Source: Shinella sp. SUS2
GTDB lineage: Bacteria > Pseudomonadota > Alphaproteobacteria > Rhizobiales > Rhizobiaceae
Direction: 5' to 3'
Length of the DNA: 64,000 nucleotides
Assembly (NCBI RefSeq): GCF_001262505.1
Contig: NZ_KQ410725.1
Span: 124,001-188,000, forward strand
Shown here piece by piece: positions 37,283-46,813 of the stretch (positions within the stretch are counted from its first letter, which is position 1; every line of letters starts with the position of its first letter). The position numbers were made by a program, and so were the translations under genes. A model generated the notes under the pieces. The model was not told the origin of the DNA, did no database searches, and saw only the letters and a list, made by a program, of their open reading frames with translations.

Positions 37283-37303
37283 TCGCTCCTCCCAAGCGAC
37301 GCG

Positions 37304-37330
37304 AAACGCCGGCTTCGCCGGCGTTTTGTT
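37304..37330 (+). terminator. Bidirectional intrinsic terminator
   Basis: AAACGCCGGC (37304-37313) pairs with GCCGGCGTTT (37317-37326), with a TTC loop, followed by TGTT. It separates the RTX gene from the convergent hydrolase gene. Confidence 0.85.
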
Positions 37331-37349
37331 TTCTATCCGCCTCAAGGCG

Positions 37350-38300
37350 TCAGTTCATGTACCGGGCCAGATACGACAGCACCTTCTCGGGATGGCGGCC
37401 GAACCAGTTGTAGCCGTCTTCGAAACGCTTCGTCGTGCCTTCGATCCAGTGAAGTTCCTTGTCAGTGCTGGCCAGCGCGTCGAATGTGCTCTGCGCGTCG
37501 CTCGGATTGTTGATGATCGCATCGTCCTTCACCTGCCACATCAGGACGGGGAGCTTGATGTTCGGCGCCCAAAGCCTGCCCGACATGTCCGCAGCGGCAA
37601 AACCACCCAGCTTGAGAAGTTCCAGATCGATCAGTTCCTGATACTGCGCGATACCCTGGTAGCCGCTGAGCTTGGTGAAGACCGACGTCATGTTCGGCAC
37701 CAGCGGGCTGAGCAGGCATCTGACGTTCTCGAAAAGCTCGGGACGCTTGCTGATCGCCGCATATTGCGAGACGCCGCCCAGGCACTGGCTGAACAGGGCG
37801 ACATCCATCTTGCCCAGGCGCGGATGGGCATCGACGAACGTCTTCACACCGACGCAGTCGCGCCATTCCCACTGGCCGACGCCGCAGACCCCGCCATTGG
37901 CCGCACCGCTCTGCCCGTGGTTGCGGAAATCATAGGTCAGAACGTTGTAGCCGGCATCGGTCAAATGCTTGTACTGGATCACAAAGTCGATCTCGACCGG
38001 CTCGATGAAGTCGGCCCAGGGCTTGCCCATATGGCCGGGATAGCCGGCACGGCACATCGGAAGGGCGTGGTTGAAGATGACGAGTTTGTTGCTCTCGCCG
38101 CCCTTGGCCGGAATGTACCAGGCTTCGAGCGGCGTGCCGTCGTCCGAGGGGATGGACAGGTCGTGCCAGCCTTCCATGCCGTATTCGTCGGGGTTCTTGA
38201 AGATGAAGCTGCGCGGCATCTTCACCATGCCGGCCAGCGCCTTGACCTTGGCGTGATCCTCCGGGGAGACGGTTTTTTCCTGCTCCAGGGCCGTCCGCAT
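37350..38300 (-). CDS. Alpha/beta hydrolase, dienelactone-hydrolase-like
   Basis: A 316-residue hydrolase whose nucleophile elbow reads FSQCLGGVSQY (about 170-180), placing cysteine (about 173) where serine is usual. This resembles dienelactone hydrolase, which uses Cys-Asp-His. Other signs are LVIFNHALPMC, TYDFRNHGQSG, and a candidate Asp (WQVKDD, about 258) and His (FGRHPE, about 302). The substrate is unknown. The start is set by AAAGGAAAG just upstream. It is divergent from a LysR gene that probably controls it. Confidence 0.82.
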   Translation of the reverse strand: MRTALEQEKTVSPEDHAKVKALAGMVKMPRSFIFKNPDEYGMEGWHDLSIPSDDGTPLEAWYIPAKGGESNKLVIFNHALPMCRAGYPGHMGKPWADFIEPVEIDFVIQYKHLTDAGYNVLTYDFRNHGQSGAANGGVCGVGQWEWRDCVGVKTFVDAHPRLGKMDVALFSQCLGGVSQYAAISKRPELFENVRCLLSPLVPNMTSVFTKLSGYQGIAQYQELIDLELLKLGGFAAADMSGRLWAPNIKLPVLMWQVKDDAIINNPSDAQSTFDALASTDKELHWIEGTTKRFEDGYNWFGRHPEKVLSYLARYMN

Positions 38301-38483
38301 TCTTTCCTTTGAAATTCCGGTCACAACATGACTCCTTTGTCTGTCCGAAGATGGGGTATCCGATCGAGACCATGCTGGTGTGCCGAAGCATGATGTCCGT
38401 GGATATAGGGCACATGCTAGACGGGGGAATGGATCGGATAAACCGCCTGGACACGACATCAGTGTTTAGTCATAACTGACAAT

Positions 38484-39419
38484 ATGCCGCTTGATCCCTC
38501 CCTGCTCCCCGCCATGGCGTGGTTCGTCCACGTGGCCCGCCGCCGCAGCTTCACAAAGGCGGCCACGGAAATGGAGGTGACGCGCGCGACCGTGTCCCAG
38601 CATCTGAAATCGCTGGAGCGGCACCTGAACGTGCGGCTGCTGCACCGCACCACACGCGACATGTCGCTCACGGAAGAGGGCCGGCGTCTGTTCGACGTGT
38701 TGCAGCCCGCCTTTGCCGCGATCGAGGGCGCGGTCACCGACCTCGGGGAGGCCGGCGCCGAGCCGTCGGGCATGATCCGGCTGTCCGTTTCCCGCGTCGC
38801 CGCCCGGTCGCTGATCGAGCCGCATATGGCGGCATTCCTGGCGCTTTACCCGAAGCTGCGGCTGGAACTGGTGACGGACGACGGTTTCTCCAACATCGTC
38901 GCCGACGGGCTCGATGCCGGCATCCGGCTGGGGGAAAGTCTGGACGCGCACATGATCGCGGTGCCCATCACGCCGCCGATGCAGATGGCGATCGTCGGCT
39001 CGCCCGGTTATCTCGAGCGCCACGGCATTCCCGAGACGCCCCAGGACTTGAAGCATCACAACTGCCTGTCCTACCGCTTCACCTCAAGCGGCACCATCGA
39101 CCGCTGGTCGTTCATCACGCCCGACGCCGAGGCACGCACCGTGGTCTACGAGCCCGACGGCAACGCCATCTTCAACGACGATGACAGCATGCTGCGTGCC
39201 GCGCTGCAGGGCGTCGGCCTGGTGCAGCACCTCGACCTGTGCGTCCGTCCCTATCTACAGGATGGCTCGCTGGTGCGGGTCCTGCTGCCCTGGGCCCACC
39301 CTCGCCCCAGCTTTTTCCTCTACGTGCCGTCGCGCGCCCAGATGCCCGCCAAGACCCGCGCGCTCATGGACTTCCTTGTCGAACAGCGCAAGAAACTCGC
39401 GCGGCAAATCGCCGGATAA
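38484..39419 (+). CDS. LysR family transcriptional regulator
   Basis: A 311-residue regulator: an N-terminal winged helix (MAWFVHVARRRSFTKAATEM, then VTRATVSQHLKSLERHLN) and a C-terminal effector domain (about 95-300) with LDAGIRLGESLDAHMIAVPI. It diverges from the hydrolase gene across a 183-base gap, the usual arrangement for a regulator of the neighbouring gene. The sequence TTAGTCATAACTGA near 38467 has a partial AGT-N4-ACT symmetry that could be its site. Confidence 0.88.
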   Translation: MPLDPSLLPAMAWFVHVARRRSFTKAATEMEVTRATVSQHLKSLERHLNVRLLHRTTRDMSLTEEGRRLFDVLQPAFAAIEGAVTDLGEAGAEPSGMIRLSVSRVAARSLIEPHMAAFLALYPKLRLELVTDDGFSNIVADGLDAGIRLGESLDAHMIAVPITPPMQMAIVGSPGYLERHGIPETPQDLKHHNCLSYRFTSSGTIDRWSFITPDAEARTVVYEPDGNAIFNDDDSMLRAALQGVGLVQHLDLCVRPYLQDGSLVRVLLPWAHPRPSFFLYVPSRAQMPAKTRALMDFLVEQRKKLARQIAG

Positions 39420-39449
39420 CAGGTCCGCCGAGCCTGGAGGCGACACCCT

Positions 39450-40394
39450 CTACCCGATCTTGCGCACCAGTTGCGCCGTCGCCAGCAGCGTCACGAGATC
39501 GCGGATCATCGGCCGGATATAGCGGTCGAAGTCGATCGGCGTGTCGACCGGCGGCAGCTCGAAGAAGTCCTTCTTCGTCGGCACCAGCAGGTAGCAGTCC
39601 CGGCCCTTGAGGGCGAGACGCACCACGTCGTCCCGCCACACGCTCGCAAGGTAATCCAGCGCCTTCGCGAGCGTGCCCTGCACGATGGGCGTTGCCGCCT
39701 CCGCCCGGTCGGTGCGGAACTCGTGATAGGCGTCAACGTCAGGGTTGCCGCTGGTGACGAGCGCCAGCGCCCCGCCGCCGAAGAGGTCGCGCATGAAGCG
39801 ATGCACGGCGTTCGGTTTCCGCACCGCGACCAGAAGGCCCGGAAACGCCTCCTCCCGCTCGAAATGGAAGATCACGCCCTTGAAGGTCGTCTGCCGGCTC
39901 TTGCCGCTGCCGGTGCTGAGCTCCGTCTCGGAGAGCGTGAAGGCCAGCCCTTCGTGCACGCCCGCGATCATGTCGCCGTGTTCGGAGCGGTCGCGCGGCG
40001 CGAATTCCTTGTCCGGCATGCCCGAGAGGAACCGCGGCGTCGCGCCGTGCACATATTGCACCTCGTCGACGAAGCCGAAGACCAGCGGCAGCATGCGGTC
40101 GCGCAGGCCCTGCTGGAAGCGCGTCGCCGGCCCCACCGCGAACTTCCAGGCGAGGGTCGCCCCGAAGACCAGCACGCCGAGCGTGACGAAGGTCCAGTCC
40201 TCCTCGATCTGCGTGGCGACGAGATAGAGCAGCAGCGCCGAAAACAGCAGGTAGACGCCGAGCACCAGCGTCAGGTTGAGATACATGTCGCGCGCCACCT
40301 TCGGCCGCGCCGCATTGTAGGCCGCCACCGCCGCCCGCACCTCCTCGAGCGCCCCCTCCTTCGGCATCAGCGCCGCCTCGTCCACCGTGCTCAT
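39450..40394 (-). CDS. DUF3137 membrane protein
   Basis: A 314-residue protein with two hydrophobic segments (about 40-62 and 68-85) and a large soluble C-terminal part. The region [20 protein letters not shown] and [20 protein letters not shown] matches DUF3137. Function is unknown. It is divergent from uvrB; the shared promoter region is only 112 bases. Confidence 0.8.
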   Translation of the reverse strand: MSTVDEAALMPKEGALEEVRAAVAAYNAARPKVARDMYLNLTLVLGVYLLFSALLLYLVATQIEEDWTFVTLGVLVFGATLAWKFAVGPATRFQQGLRDRMLPLVFGFVDEVQYVHGATPRFLSGMPDKEFAPRDRSEHGDMIAGVHEGLAFTLSETELSTGSGKSRQTTFKGVIFHFEREEAFPGLLVAVRKPNAVHRFMRDLFGGGALALVTSGNPDVDAYHEFRTDRAEAATPIVQGTLAKALDYLASVWRDDVVRLALKGRDCYLLVPTKKDFFELPPVDTPIDFDRYIRPMIRDLVTLLATAQLVRKIG

Positions 40395-40506
40395 GCGCGC
40401 CCCCAACCCCGTTTCGAGGATAACGGCCGGAGCGCCCCGCAAATTCGTTTCCCTTTTGTACTCTTCACCCCTTCCCTTTCCGGATGACTCTCGCCATATT
40501 CCCCGC

Positions 40507-43500
40507 ATGGCCAGAACCCCGAAAAAATCCTCGCCCTCGAACCCCGGTTTCGAGGAAGCCCCGCAGTCCGACTTCGAAGGCGCGCCGCTTTCGGGCAGCG
40601 TCTCCGACTGGGTGAAGCAGCTCGAGGCCGAGGCGGAGGCGGCCAGCGTCGAAAGCCGCCGCGAGGTCGCCTCGAAGGCCGGCAAACACCGCAAGACCGT
40701 GGAGAACGCCGCCCGCCGCCACACCGAGCAGGTCACGGCGACAAAAACCTCCCGCGGCGTCTCGATCGGCGCCTCCTCCGACCCGAAGACCCGCGCCGCC
40801 GCCGGCCTCATGCCCGTCTCCGGCCTCGACGTCTCCCTGGAGGACGCCGCGTCCCTCAGCGCCGGCACGGCCGTCACCGCGACGGTGGACGCGCTGTCGA
40901 AGCTGATCGAGAGCGGCAACCCGCTGTTCAAGGACGGCAAGCTCTGGACGCCGCACCGGCCCGCCCGGCCGGCCAAGTCGGAGGGCGGCATCCCGATCCG
41001 CATGGTCACCGAATACAAGCCCGCCGGCGACCAGCCGACGGCCATCAGGGACCTCGTCGACGGCCTGTCGGACGGCGAGCGCAGCCAGGTCCTGCTCGGC
41101 GTCACCGGCTCGGGCAAAACCTTCACCATGGCCAAGGTGATCGAGGAGACGCAGCGCCCCGCCGTCATCCTCGCGCCGAACAAGACGCTGGCGGCCCAGC
41201 TCTATTCCGAGTTCAAGAACTTCTTCCCGGAGAATGCGGTCGAGTATTTCGTCTCCTACTACGACTACTACCAGCCGGAAGCCTACGTGCCGCGTTCCGA
41301 CACGTTCATCGAGAAGGAATCGTCGATCAACGAACAGATCGACCGCATGCGCCACTCCGCGACGCGCTCGCTGCTGGAGCGCGACGACTGCATCATCGTC
41401 GCCTCGGTCTCCTGCATCTACGGTATCGGCTCGGTCGAGACCTACACCGCCATGACCTTCCAGATGGAGGTCGGCGAACGGCTCGACCAGCGCCAGCTCC
41501 TGGCCGACCTCGTCGCCCAGCAATACAAGCGCCGCGAGATGGATTTCCAGCGTGGCTCCTTCCGCGTGCGCGGCGACACGATCGAAATCTTCCCCGCCCA
41601 CCTGGAAGATGCCGCCTGGCGCATCTCGATGTTCGGCGACGAGATCGACGCGATCACCGAGTTCGACCCGCTGACCGGCCAGAAGACCGGCGACCTGAAA
41701 TCGGTAAAGATCTACGCCAACAGCCACTACGTCACCCCCCGCCCGACCTTGAACGGCGCCATCAAGGGCATCCGCGAGGAGCTGAAACACCGCCTGACCG
41801 AGCTGGAAAAGGCCGGCCGCCTGCTGGAAGCCCAGCGCCTCGAACAGCGCACGCGCTACGACCTCGAAATGCTGGAAGCCACCGGCTCCTGCGCCGGCAT
41901 CGAGAACTATTCGCGCTACCTGACGGGCCGCCGCCCCGGCGAGCCGCCGCCGACGCTCTTCGAATACGTACCCGACAATGCGCTGATCTTCATCGACGAA
42001 AGCCACGTCACCATCCCGCAGATCGGCGCCATGTACCGCGGCGACTTCCGCCGCAAGGCGACGCTGGCCGAATACGGTTTCCGCCTGCCCTCCTGCATGG
42101 ACAACCGCCCGCTGCGCTTCGAGGAATGGGACGCCATGCGCCCGGACACCGTCGCCGTCTCGGCGACGCCCGGCGGCTGGGAGCTGGAACAGTCCGGCGG
42201 CGTCTTCGCCGAACAGGTCATCCGCCCGACCGGCCTCATCGACCCGCCCGTCGAGGTGCGCCCGGCCAAGAGCCAGGTCGACGATGTGCTGGGCGAAATC
42301 CGCGAGACCGCTGAGGCCGGCTACCGCACGCTCGTCACCGTGCTCACCAAGCGCATGGCCGAGGACCTTACCGAATACCTGCACGAACAGGGCGTTCGCG
42401 TGCGCTACATGCACTCGGACATCGACACGCTTGAACGTATCGAGATCATCCGCGACCTCCGCCTCGGCGCCTTCGACGTGCTGGTTGGTATCAACCTGCT
42501 GCGCGAAGGCCTCGACATCCCCGAATGCGGCTTCGTCGCCATCCTCGACGCCGACAAGGAAGGTTTCTTGCGCTCAGAAACGTCCCTCGTCCAGACCATC
42601 GGGCGCGCGGCGCGAAACGTCGACGGCAAGGTCATCCTCTACGCCGACCAGATCACCGGCTCCATGCAGCGCGCCATGGACGAGACGACCCGCCGCCGCG
42701 AAAAGCAGGTGGCCTACAACGAGGCCAACGGCATCACCCCGGAATCGGTGAAGGCAAAGATCTCCGACATCCTCGACAGCGTCTACGAGCGCGACCACGT
42801 CCGCGCCGACATTTCCGGCGTCTCCGGCAAGGGTTTTGCCGATGCCGGCCACCTCGTCGGCAACAACCTGAAGGCCCATCTCGAAGCGCTCGAAAAGCAG
42901 ATGCGCGACGCCGCCGCCGACCTCGACTTCGAAGCCGCCGCCCGCATCCGCGACGAGATCAAGCGCCTCAAGGCCGCCGAACTCGCCGTCATGGACGACC
43001 CGATGGCAAGGCAGGAAGCGTCAGGCGCCGAAGGCGCAAGGGGGAGTGGAAAGGGCTCGGCGAAGGCCCAGGCCGGGAGCGGAAAGAGGAAAACCGGCAC
43101 CGAGCACGAGTCGATCTCCCCCCTTGAGGGCGAGATGCCCGGCAGGGCAGAGGGGGATACCCCTTCCGGCAAACCCTCGGCAAAATCCCTCTTCCAGAAA
43201 CCCTCGCTCGACGACATGGGCCCGGGCACCGACACCGAGCGCCCGCTCTTCCGCAAACCGCATCTGGACGAGATGGGCCGCGACGTCGCGGAGCCGGCGG
43301 GCAAATCCCTCTTCCGAAAGAACACGCTCGACGAAATGACCGTCGGCCGCACCGAAAAACCCGTCACCGGCGACCTGCCGGACCGCCCCCCGGAAACCCT
43401 CAGCACCAAGAAGCGCACCTCCCCCCTCCTCGAAGGCCAACCCGAGCGCGCGAACGGCGCCGAGGATGCCAAGCCGGTGCGGCGGGGGAAGATTGGCGTG

Positions 43501-43575
43501 GGGAGTTATGAGGACCCGGCGGAGGAGAAGCGCAAGGGGCGCACGAAGGGGAAAACGGGGCGGCCGGGGCAATAG
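40507..43575 (+). CDS. uvrB: Excinuclease ABC subunit UvrB, long form
   Basis: UvrB loads onto damaged DNA with UvrA and then recruits UvrC in nucleotide excision repair. The 1022-residue product is about 350 residues longer than a typical UvrB. The core (about 166-830) has Walker A GVTGSGKT (198-205), the beta-hairpin ([12 protein letters not shown]), [10 protein letters not shown], helicase motifs [14 protein letters not shown] and QTIGRAARN, and a UVR domain (about 791-826) for UvrC. The first 165 residues and the last about 195 are low-complexity extensions. The tail contains a repeat-derived segment and three FxKPxLDeM motifs (see repeats). The start at 40507 has no strong ribosome site; longer frames upstream run into the divergent gene. 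Confidence 0.95.
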   Translation: MARTPKKSSPSNPGFEEAPQSDFEGAPLSGSVSDWVKQLEAEAEAASVESRREVASKAGKHRKTVENAARRHTEQVTATKTSRGVSIGASSDPKTRAAAGLMPVSGLDVSLEDAASLSAGTAVTATVDALSKLIESGNPLFKDGKLWTPHRPARPAKSEGGIPIRMVTEYKPAGDQPTAIRDLVDGLSDGERSQVLLGVTGSGKTFTMAKVIEETQRPAVILAPNKTLAAQLYSEFKNFFPENAVEYFVSYYDYYQPEAYVPRSDTFIEKESSINEQIDRMRHSATRSLLERDDCIIVASVSCIYGIGSVETYTAMTFQMEVGERLDQRQLLADLVAQQYKRREMDFQRGSFRVRGDTIEIFPAHLEDAAWRISMFGDEIDAITEFDPLTGQKTGDLKSVKIYANSHYVTPRPTLNGAIKGIREELKHRLTELEKAGRLLEAQRLEQRTRYDLEMLEATGSCAGIENYSRYLTGRRPGEPPPTLFEYVPDNALIFIDESHVTIPQIGAMYRGDFRRKATLAEYGFRLPSCMDNRPLRFEEWDAMRPDTVAVSATPGGWELEQSGGVFAEQVIRPTGLIDPPVEVRPAKSQVDDVLGEIRETAEAGYRTLVTVLTKRMAEDLTEYLHEQGVRVRYMHSDIDTLERIEIIRDLRLGAFDVLVGINLLREGLDIPECGFVAILDADKEGFLRSETSLVQTIGRAARNVDGKVILYADQITGSMQRAMDETTRRREKQVAYNEANGITPESVKAKISDILDSVYERDHVRADISGVSGKGFADAGHLVGNNLKAHLEALEKQMRDAAADLDFEAAARIRDEIKRLKAAELAVMDDPMARQEASGAEGARGSGKGSAKAQAGSGKRKTGTEHESISPLEGEMPGRAEGDTPSGKPSAKSLFQKPSLDDMGPGTDTERPLFRKPHLDEMGRDVAEPAGKSLFRKNTLDEMTVGRTEKPVTGDLPDRPPETLSTKKRTSPLLEGQPERANGAEDAKPVRRGKIGVGSYEDPAEEKRKGRTKGKTGRPGQ
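43112..43163 (+). repeat. Palindromic repeat element captured inside uvrB
   Basis: The segment TCTCCCCCCTTGAGGGCGAG through GGGCAGAGGGGGATACC is a typical rhizobial intergenic repeat sequence, yet here it is in frame and encodes [18 protein letters not shown]. It has been tolerated in the disordered tail of UvrB. Confidence 0.7.
43183..43338 (+). repeat. Three SLFxKPxLDEM motifs in the UvrB tail
   Basis: Three twelve-residue copies read [12 protein letters not shown] (43183-43218), [12 protein letters not shown] (43240-43275) and [12 protein letters not shown] (43303-43338). Their spacing is regular (about 19-21 residues) and the intervening sequence is not conserved, as in linear interaction motifs. 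Confidence 0.75.
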
Positions 43576-43717
43576 CCTAGTTAATAAGTGACAGACATCC
43601 AGTTAGACGTGACACAATCACTAGCTTGCCAGCCCATCTGCATTTAAAAAAGAAAACTTTTGGTTAAAAAGCAATTCAAAACTGCGGTAGCCTCAAATTC
43701 ATTGATGGAGGCCTTAC

Positions 43718-45426
43718 ATGCACCGGGTAATAAAGAATCACTTTGATAATTTCGTAAAGAAGTACAACTTAAGCCACTCGGAGAGCAAAAACTTTGAAGC
43801 TTTTTCGGCTTACTGTATAGCGAAACATTTCACTTTTGATAATATTAACCCGGAAACACTGACATATGACGGCGATGAACCAGGAATCGATTCGGCATTT
43901 TTTATATGCGATGAAGCGATAATCACATCAAAAGATGAAATAAACTCTCTATTTGAAAAGAAAAAGAACAACCACGACATAACGTGCGTATTGATACAAT
44001 CAAAAACATCAGAAACATGGAACAAAAAAGAAATAAATACGTTTGAGAGCGCGATCCTAGATTTCATCTCAGAAGAGCACGCTCATAAATACAATGACGA
44101 TTTATTGGAAAGAAAAGAAGTTTTCAGCATAATAATTAAGAACGTCGGAAAAATAAAAAATGGAAGACCAAGGATACAATGCTTCTTCGTAAATACAGCC
44201 AACGAAGCATCAGATAGTGAAATACTTTCTGCGGAGAAAACCCTCCAAAACCGCCTTGAAGACACCGGCTTATTTTTCTCATCTGATGCGATACTGATTG
44301 GCCGCGAAAAACTCCTATCATATTGGGTAAAATCGCAAGGAGCCTATGAAACAACTTTTGAGATTATCGGCTCCGCATCCTTCCCAAAGAGTTCAGGCAT
44401 TGAGGAGAGTTACGTCGTCACAGTTTCTGCGAGAGAATTTACAGACAAGGTCTTAACCGATGAGAACGGCAGCCTCCGAAAATCAATTTTCGAAGAAAAC
44501 GTACGAGACTTTATTCCTTTCGATGGCAGCGAGATCAACACCGAGATTGGCAACACAATCAACGATGAAAATCGATCTCAAAGATTCGGAATAATGAATA
44601 ATGGCCTCACAATAATCTCACCAGACGTCAGATTACAGAGCAATGAAATATATATATATCTAACTATCAGATTGTGAATGGCTGCCAAACATCGAATGTG
44701 TTGTTCGAGAATAAGAGCGCGATCACCGAAAAAGTTACGATAATGGCAAAAATCATCGAGACAGATGATCAAGACATTGTCGATGACATTGTCAAATCCA
44801 CAAATAGACAAAATAAAATAGAAGAGCATCAGTTTTTAGCGACATTAGATAGCGTAAAAGCCGTTGAACGCTACTTCATAGCTAGAGGTGGAGACGAAGA
44901 GCACCGCTTGTATTTTGAGAGACGACCAAATCAGTATGGTAGAGATGACATCCCTACCATCAGAATATTCGATCTAAAGGAGCTTGCTCGCTGCACCGGA
45001 GCTATGTTTCTCGACAAGCCTGACGTTGCCAGCCGATACCCCAATCAACTTGTTGAAGAATTGCAAGGCGTTGTCTTTGATCCAAAAAACAAAGAAGAAA
45101 TATTCTATGCAGCAGCATACTGTAGCTACAGACTAAAGTTACTTCATGGTAATAATAAAATCGATAAATCACTCAATAGATTTAAGTGGTATTCACTTAT
45201 GGCATTCAGGTATATTATCTGCGGAAGCACCCCGGCCAATGTGACATCATCAAAAGTGGAAAAAGACTGCGAAGCAATCATAGATGTTGTATCAAAGAAT
45301 GATGAGACTTGCATCGGAATTTGCAACGATATCGCCAAAAGATTCTCTAAATTGGGCGAAATTGGCAGAGATCGCCTACGGACAACGAGATTTGTTTCGG
45401 AAGTCAGGGAAGTTATGATTGGGTAG
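43718..45426 (+). pseudogene. AIPR-family (abortive infection phage resistance) gene split by a frameshift
   Basis: Two open frames, 43718-44677 and about 44674-45426, encode the front and back of one AIPR-type protein (about 568 residues if joined). The first ends in the family's FGIMNNGLTIISPDV region, and the second opens with QIVNGCQTSNVLFEN, the segment expected to follow it. The break is in an (AT)6 tract at 44648-44659; removing one AT unit joins the frames as EIYISNYQIVNGCQTS. AIPR proteins are associated with defence against phages. The gene is clearly AT-richer than its neighbours and lies alone between uvrB and a gene-poor region, which suggests horizontal acquisition. It may be an off-phase gene, a pseudogene or a sequencing error. 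Confidence 0.75.
44648..44659 (+). repeat. (AT)6 dinucleotide tract at the frameshift
   Basis: Six AT units interrupt the AIPR reading frame. Gain or loss of one unit by slippage changes the frame by two bases; (AT)5 would restore it. Confidence 0.85.
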
Positions 45427-46372
45427 AGTATCAGCGTGGAGGATTTGCCGGCCAGCGTTAAAACGCGAATCCTATGCCTCCGATTTAGGCAACATAATCT
45501 CCCGTGCTAACGACAGTGTTCTTCCGGTAAATTTCCCCACCCCCATCACCCCATGCCATACTCCCCTCATCCCGCCGCGGATACACCGCAAGGCGTTGCG
45601 GCGAGGCGGGGTCGGCGCTTTTGGCGGGGGACGGACGTAGGCCGTCGCCGAGGGGGCTCGCGGAAAATGGTCTCCCTCCGGCGACACGGGGGAAGCGGCG
45701 GGGCGTCGGACCGGGCCCTCCGCTTCATGCCTCGAACGGCGCGCCGGGCGTGCCTGTGCGGCACACAAGGGGGCCGGGTGTGATGGATGCGTCGGCATCG
45801 TCCGCCGGAGCGGCGTTTTCCCGGGAAAGGCGTCAAAACCTTTCCGTCCGGGTGAGGCTCAAGGTGAGCCCGCCCGGCGCGCAAAACCGGACAAAACCGC
45901 CCCGGAAACCGGCGACGAACGTTCTTGCGCCCAGCCTTTGCAGAGAGACCCAAGTCGCGGGCAAAAACCGCCGAACGGGGCGCTGAAAGGCGTCATATAC
46001 ACTCTTCTGACAAGGCGGCTTCCAGCGCCCCGTCCGAAGCCCGATGCCCGCACCCCGGCGTATTTTTTGCGCGCGGGAAGGCGAACGCCTGTCCGCACGC
46101 TCCCCGGAACCGGCGCACCGCCCGCGCCCGCCCGGCCGGAGCGCCCCTTCCCGCGCCGCAGACGGCGGCGAAGCCGGGAGGCGGGCGCAAGAGCCCGTCC
46201 GGCTGAAACGAGACCGCTTCGCCGCCGGACGATGCGATAGAAACGGGATCGGAAAGCCTTTCCGGTGAACCGGATACCCCGGCACACCCCCCTCGGCAGG
46301 GCCGCAGTCCCGTGCAGCGCGCAACCGGCGCGGGCCGGCGCGGCATCCGCCCCAACCCCGACAGGAGCCCCG
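45427..46372. other. 946-base region without a recognised gene
   Basis: GC-rich DNA with many short overlapping frames on both strands, none with a recognisable protein. It contains several inverted repeats: GGAAAGG-N8-CCTTTCC near 45824-45845, a 59-base structure at 45975-46033, and GGAAAGCCTTTCC near 46251. GAAAGGCGTCA occurs at both the first and second of these. It may be an eroded sequence at the edge of the AIPR islet or hold small RNAs. Confidence 0.5.
45975..46033. repeat. Long inverted repeat with 11-bp perfect arms
   Basis: ACGGGGCGCTG at 45975-45985 pairs with CAGCGCCCCGT at 46023-46033, and the pairing extends inward with one mismatch. The loop of about 30-37 bases contains TATACACTCTTC. 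It could be a small RNA, an operator or a non-autonomous element. Confidence 0.55.
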
Positions 46373-46798
46373 ATGGCCGATCGCCCCCAGCCTCCCCCGT
46401 CCGACCTTGCCCTCCTCGTGCGCGCGGCCGAGATGCTGGCCTTGCCGCAGCGCGTCTGCCGCATCCGGAGCTGCCGCCGCCGCGGCTACTGCGCCTGGTT
46501 CTTCCACGACACGCAGGAACCCTGCTGCCTCGGCCATCTCGACGCGGAGCAGCGCCGCCTGTTCGACGATTTCGTCCAGATCGTGCGCGCTGTCAGGGAT
46601 TTCGGCAATTCCCGCGGAAAGCTCGCCTTCGCCTCGCCCTGGCGCGAGACCCGCGCCCTTCAGGACGCCGCGGTGGAGGCCGCCCGCCCGCTCCTGCACG
46701 GTGCCGCGCTTGCGGAGTACCGCGCCTTCGCCACCGCGCGGGCGAAAAACAGGCTGCCGGTGCGATACGAGGGCGACGAGCCGCCGCTGCCCCGTTGA
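46373..46798 (+). CDS. Small Cys-rich protein of unknown function
   Basis: A 141-residue hypothetical protein. The start is supported by AGGAG eight bases upstream. Near residues 29-55 is a cluster of Cys and His (RVCRIRSCRRRGYCAWFF, then EPCCLGHL) that could bind zinc or an iron-sulfur cluster. The remainder is helical (LDAEQRRLFDDFVQIVRAV). I do not recognise a named family. It is convergent with the J-domain gene 15 bases away. Confidence 0.7.
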   Translation: MADRPQPPPSDLALLVRAAEMLALPQRVCRIRSCRRRGYCAWFFHDTQEPCCLGHLDAEQRRLFDDFVQIVRAVRDFGNSRGKLAFASPWRETRALQDAAVEAARPLLHGAALAEYRAFATARAKNRLPVRYEGDEPPLPR

Positions 46799-46813
46799 GA
46801 CGGCGCGGGCGGC

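Noticed and set aside
43718-45426. Programmed -1 ribosomal frameshift as the explanation of the AIPR break.
   Set aside because: There is no X-XXY-YYZ slippery heptamer at the (AT)6 tract and no clear downstream pseudoknot; DNA slippage or error explains it more simply.
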